Positions 58,973 through 64,000 of a stretch of DNA of 64,000 nt are shown in pieces. The DNA lies in NCBI GenBank assembly GCA_015501605.1, contig JADNRZ010000001.1:992001-1056000 (forward strand), written 5' to 3'. Within the stretch, counting starts at the first letter, position 1. Each line of letters begins with the position of its first letter. The notes under the pieces are model-generated. The model had not been told where the DNA came from and ran no database searches. It saw only the letters and a list, made by a program, of their open reading frames with translations. Source of the DNA: Panaeolus papilionaceus. Lineage: Eukaryota > Basidiomycota > Agaricomycetes > Agaricales. A program made the position numbers and the translations under genes.

Positions 58973-61900
58973 ATGGCAGAAGGAGGGGATGGTAATATTA
59001 AAGTGGTAGTGCGATGTAGACCTTTAAATTCTCGTGGTATGTCCGCTTCGTATCCTACTATAATCCTTTGGGATCCCACTTGGTTATCTCTCTTGTCATT
59101 CTCTCCTGATATGAATCTTTCTGGCAGAATTGGCGCGCGGTGCAAAGCCACTCATTCGTATGCAAGGAAATCAAACTTTCCTCGATCCTCCAGAAGCCGG
59201 CTCAGTCCAAGATGCAAAAAGAGCTACAGAGAGGAAGACAATGGCCTTCAGCTTTGATAAAAGCTATTGGTCTGCAGGACCGCGCGACGAACCCGGGTAT
59301 TGCTCACAGCAGACACTCTACGACGATCTGGGAAAGGAGCTACTGGATCATGGATTTTCGGGATTCAATGCTTGCATTCTAGCTTGTAAGTTCCAACGGA
59401 ATCTGAGGACCATGCACTACGCTTACAGTATCCTTCTCTTTTCTGGAAACATAGATGGACAAACGGGTGCGTAATCAGTAGCGAGTGGAGTTTACGTTGG
59501 CTTTACCATGGTTCTAATTACAACGACTCATTTGTGCCGCAGGATCTGGGAAGTCCTACAGGTGCGCCGTTTATATCTGCCATTTTGGCATTGTGGGGAT
59601 CGTTGTCTGACTCCCATTCTTTTACATAGTATGATGGGGTGTACGTCCTCTACCATGGCTATTTAAACATTCTACCCGCTCACCCCCTCCCTCTGCGAAA
59701 TAGATGGACCAGACAAAGGAATTATTCCACTTACGTGCTCAGAACTCTTTGAGAGAGTTAAAGAAAAATCCTCCAGAGACCCGAATCTCCACTTCACTGT
59801 TGAAGTATCCTACATCGAGGTACTGTGTCTTCGCTCTCTCAACATAGAACAGAAATACTCACCCGCTACACGGTTGATCCTATTCATGTAACTTGTTGAA
59901 ACCCTGCAGATCTATAATGAGAAAGTGCGCGATCTCTTGAACCCCAAGAACACAGGCAATTTGAGGGTTCGTGAGCATCCTAGTCTGGGGCCTTACGTGG
60001 AGGACTTGAGCAAGCTTGTTGTGGGAAGCTACGATGAAATGATGACGCTCATGGACGAAGGAAACAAAGCCCGCACGGTTGCTGCAACGAACATGAACGA
60101 GACGTACGTTGTATCTCTTATCCTGGCTTTATCCACACTTTCTCCGTTTACCTGCGTCTATTCCCTCATCGGGGAACATTTAAAGAGGTCGTTGCTGCGA
60201 TTCTTTTTCCAGAAACCAGACAAACTCATCTCCCTGATGCAGTAACGAGTTATTCATAAGCATGCGCGCTAACCTTTTATCTTGCAATCCTTAGGTCCTC
60301 TCGCTCACATGCCGTGTTCACCCTTCTTTTAACCATGAAGAAGCACGATGAAGCCACTAATCTCGATACCGAGAAAGTATCTAGAATCAGGTCGGTTCAG
60401 GTTTTTATACTTGTCTCCTTCGTTCAACCCCATGACTTCTTCGCTTCTAGTTTGGTTGACCTTGCCGGATCCGAGCGAGCAAATTCCACAGGCGCTACAG
60501 GCCAGCGACTAAAGGAGGGAGCTAATATCAACAAGTCACTCACCACCCTTGGAAAGGTTATCTCAGCCCTTGCTATGGCCAGTACCGCCGATGGTAAAAA
60601 GGGGAAAAAGAAGGCGGAGGAGTTCGTCCCATATCGCGATTCGGTGCGTTGATGTCGCACTTATCACCTTGCTCGCTCCTCGCATATGAGCTCCCAGAAT
60701 GACTGCTTTGAAAATGCTGACTATACTTGTTCATTTTTTTGCCCCTAATCCAGGTCCTTACTTGGCTGCTCAAGGACAGTTTAGGAGGAAACTCCAAGAC
60801 AGCTATGATTGCAGCTATTTCACCGGCTGATTATGAAGAAACACTGAGTACACTACGTTACGCCGATCAAGCCAAGAAGATTAAGAACAAAGCGGTCGTA
60901 AACGAGGATCCCAACGCGAAGCTTGTTCGTGAGCTCAAGGAAGAGCTCGAAGTGCTAAGAGGTACGACCAAATCGCCTGTTTCTGAGCATCGCCCTGATT
61001 TCGTCATTCGCATTTCCTTAACATTCGCATTTATTGCTTTGGTGCACTCCTCAAATCTGCGTCACTTTCCAATACACAGCTCGTGTGGCTGGTGCCAGCT
61101 CAGAAGCGACCTATGACCCCACAGTTCCTCCAGAAAAGCAGAAAGTCACATACCAAACAAAAGACGGTCGAATAAAAACCGTGACAAAGGCAGAACTGCA
61201 AGAACAAATGGAGGCTAGCGAAAAACTAATGGAAAGTTTGAACGAGACTTGGGAAGAGAAATTGCAGCGTACCCAAGAAGTGCAGAAAGAACGCGAGAAG
61301 GCTCTAGAGGAACTGGGAATTACAGTGGAGAAGAACAACGTCGGTGTTCATACTCCTAAGAAGGTATGGGGCCTCATTTACATACGTGCTTAGGAATTAA
61401 CTGATTCCACCGTAATAGATGCCACACTTGGTGAATTTGGTATGTTTTTATCTAACGTTATACCCTCTATACATAGACTTACGACTTTTGGATACAACTA
61501 ATTTAGAACGAGGGTGCGTCCGTGAAGACCTTGACACCTTCTCGAAGAGTAGTTGCTTACTGACACTTCCCTATTTCCTCACAGATCCTCTGATGAGTGA
61601 ATGTTTGATCTATCAGCTCAAACCTGGAAAGACTCTTGTAAGTCGTCTCTACGGTGAATGGAATATCGCTTTGGGTTCTCATTAGTGCTATTTAGGTTGG
61701 TCGTCTCGATAGTGAACGGCCCGCTGCCATCCGTCTTAGCGGAGAGAACATTTTGGAGGAACACTGTTACTTTGAAAACAATGAAGGGAAAGTAGTCCTT
61801 ATCTGTATGCCGGACAGCGTCACAGTATGTTTTCCACCTATTGGCCCCTTTCTTTTTTCTCACAATTTTTCGCGATAGTTCTTGAACGGCAAACAACTTG

Positions 61901-64000
61901 TGCCTGGACAGGTAGGTATCAAGGTTTTTTTTTACCTCATGCAAACTGAGTGACGTTATCTGCTTCGCCGTTTCTTCGTAGCCTCACAAACTCCGATCTG
62001 GTTTCCGTATTATTCTTGGTGTGTTGTTTCTTTATCTGTACCTGAATTACCCCTGACTTTTATGCGACTGGGATTAGGGGACCATCATGTCTTTCGATTC
62101 AATAACCCAGAAGAAGTCCGCAAGCAGCGCGACCGAGCAACCATGAAGAGTAACTTGCATCTTAGCGTGTCTGCTGGAGACTTGGATAGCGAAACATCAC
62201 CAAGACCTGACTCTCCAACGAGTTCTGACAACGAACAGGACGTAGATTGGAACTTTGCAAAGCGTGAAGCAGCGCTCGCTAAGCTGGGGTTGGACCCCAC
62301 CCTGGACAACTTGCCTGATGATGACCTCAACAAACTGTTCGAAAAAATCACCAAAGTCAAGACGATGCGAGATCACAATTCTAAGTCACGACCCGAGAGT
62401 AGTCTCAGTCAGGCTGATGATGTTTGGAGTGAAACAAGCCGCCCACAAGCAAGCGAAGTCAACACCGACGATACAAGCATATACGCAGGTGCAGGTCCCA
62501 GCTGGGGAGGAAGCCCTGCCGTTGATAATTCCCTCAAGGAGACGCAAAACCAACTGGAAAACAAACTACAAGACCTTGAAGATGAAGCGGCAGAAACCGA
62601 AGACCTCAAGGTGGAGAAAGAGCATATGGAGCACCAGCTACGCCTTGTTCAGATGCAGATGAAGCGTATGATTGAAGCGAGAGCGAGAGGTGATACTGAT
62701 GCTCTTGCTTTGGATTTTGAACCTGTCGTCTTCTCGGCTCGCCAGCTGAGGCTCATTAGAAAGGTTTTGGATCGATGGCGAGCGCATCGCGCTTTCTCTA
62801 TGGCAGAACTTATTCTGGCCAACGCGGTTATGATAAAGGAAGCTAATATTATCAGGTTCGTTTTTATACTGACCTACGTAAGAAGCACCAGCTGATATTT
62901 TCTCCATCAACACAGCAAGGAACTAGGAAAAGAAGTGTCTTATAACTTTACCATCGCGTCCGGAGGTAGTCTTGCAGCTCCAACATCGTCCGTTGATACG
63001 ATCGCAGGCCTAGACGAGTTTGGTGACGTTGCCGATCCCATTCTGGCATCGGCGACGCAGCCTTCTGTTGCTGTCAAAGTACTCGATCGACGTCATAACG
63101 CCATATATGCCTGGTCACTAGATCGTATGCAGCAGCAGCTCCAGCGGATGCGCAATCTCACCACCTATATAGATCGACCCTCATATACCCAGCATTTTTC
63201 ATCCGACGAGCCCTTCTTCGATTCTCCTCCGCCGGAATACTCATTCATTGGCAATGCCTTGATTTCCCTTGCGACACTTTCGCGCAGATTGTCATCCACA
63301 TCCACCGTCCCCATTTTCTGCCGTTATACCTCTGAAGCGATTGGATCTTGTCGGGTTGATATTAAGGTTGTCAATGTTGTGCTTTCTCCGAAGTACCAAA
63401 ATAGTGTCTCCTCACCTTCCACGAGATCGTCATCACCTGTACCAGGGACTGTCCCCCCGGGAAGCAAGCTATCCTTCTTCCTCACGATCGACTCTGTGAA
63501 AGGTCTATCGTCTCATGACTTCCGGAACATACACCTACAGGTTCGCCTTTCCTCGTTTGTAGGATCTACCCTAGCTGCAGAGGAGGTATTCCCTTCATCG
63601 GCTCTGGATATGGACGCCAATTCGCTATCGGAACTGAAGTTCAGGCGCAGCTTCTCCATTGTAACCTCATCCAAGGTCCTCAACCATCTACGGACAGGTT
63701 ATGCTCCAATCGAGTTTTTCGCTGCTCTGAAACCAACCTACCTGGAGCGGATGGAAAGATGGGACGAAATGAGGGAACAAAAGCAGTACATTCAGCCTCC
63801 ACCCTCATCACCTGCATCCGACTCTCCATCCGACTCTCGCCCTGCTACATTACCGCTTATGCGACGGTCAGAAAACGACTTTGTGGTCGAACAAACACAC
63901 GACGTTGTTGCTTGGCTACAGATCGCTGAACTTGGACCAGAAGGGACATATGTCCCCGTTCCAGTCATCGCTGAGGGTAGCATTGATCCAGGGGTCTTTT
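58973..64000 (+). CDS. UNC104: Kinesin-3 motor Unc104/KIF1A (3' end outside window)
   Basis: Plus-end-directed motor for endosomes and vesicles. Nineteen exons are visible (58973..59036, 59128..59385, 59455..59466, 59543..59561, 59630..59640, 59704..59819, 59910..60103, 60295..60390, 60451..60643, 60754..60961, 61080..61363, 61419..61439, 61507..61513, 61585..61637, 61696..61824, 61879..61911, 61982..62018, 62078..62855, 62916..>64000), giving about 1199 residues with no stop. Motor domain about 1-360: [14 protein letters not shown]-loop GQTGSGKS (109-116), SSRSH switch I, DLAGSER switch II, and [12 protein letters not shown] neck coil, an FHA domain ([33 protein letters not shown]), then the KIF1 region follow; the PH domain would lie downstream. 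The P-loop is assembled from exons of 12 and 19 bases, and one exon is 7 bases. Confidence 0.93.

Overview
The window looks like nuclear DNA of a basidiomycete, most likely an Agaricomycete mushroom. The evidence is the gene style: many short introns (mostly 47-70 bases) with gt...ag ends, close gene packing, several divergent gene pairs, and protein families typical of that group. No ribosomal RNA, tRNA, transposon or CRISPR array was recognised. I rebuilt 25 protein-coding genes exon by exon (about 120 introns); every completed model keeps an open reading frame across all junctions. One further small gene or pseudogene is only partly resolved. All gene calls come from reading the sequence; no database search was run.

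Layout. 0-1.5 kb: 3' part of a METTL3/Ime4 m6A RNA methyltransferase. 1.5-8.8 kb: two tandem copies of a fungal multi-pass membrane protein of unknown function, each with its own copy of the promoter region. 9.2-10 kb: SND2/TMEM208, an ER-targeting factor. 10.9-13.8 kb: an Sfr1/Mei5 recombination-mediator gene with a very long Ser/Pro-rich N-terminus. 15.5-19 kb: a Zn2Cys6 protein, a short-chain dehydrogenase and a single-pass membrane protein. 20-25 kb (minus strand): mitochondrial 5-aminolevulinate synthase and acetylornithine aminotransferase.

26.7-48.5 kb is a run of alternating strands with five divergent promoters: CWC21/CLD1, BIG1/acyl-CoA dehydrogenase, HEM25/SPT4, IMP3/PtaB-like and PNUTS-like/HMG-box. 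From 49.2 kb to the end all genes are on the plus strand: two neighbouring WW-domain genes, a cytochrome b5-acyl-CoA dehydrogenase fusion, the mitochondrial aminopeptidase ICP55, and a kinesin-3 (Unc104) that runs off the end.

Themes. Several genes serve mitochondria: HEM1 and HEM25 (glycine import and the first step of heme synthesis), ARG8, ICP55, CLD1 and a branched-chain acyl-CoA dehydrogenase. Others serve RNA and chromatin: METTL3, CWC21, SPT4, IMP3, PNUTS-like, HMG-box and PtaB-like. Most are housekeeping genes and I see no metabolite cluster. The most unusual signals are splicing oddities (four GC-AG introns and microexons of 7-12 bases, including one shared by the two WW genes), a frameshifted C-terminus in one tandem membrane-protein copy, four CP dipeptides in the N-terminal region of ALA synthase, an 875-base intron in ARG8, and a hidden cysteine-rich secreted-protein gene or relic near 31 kb.
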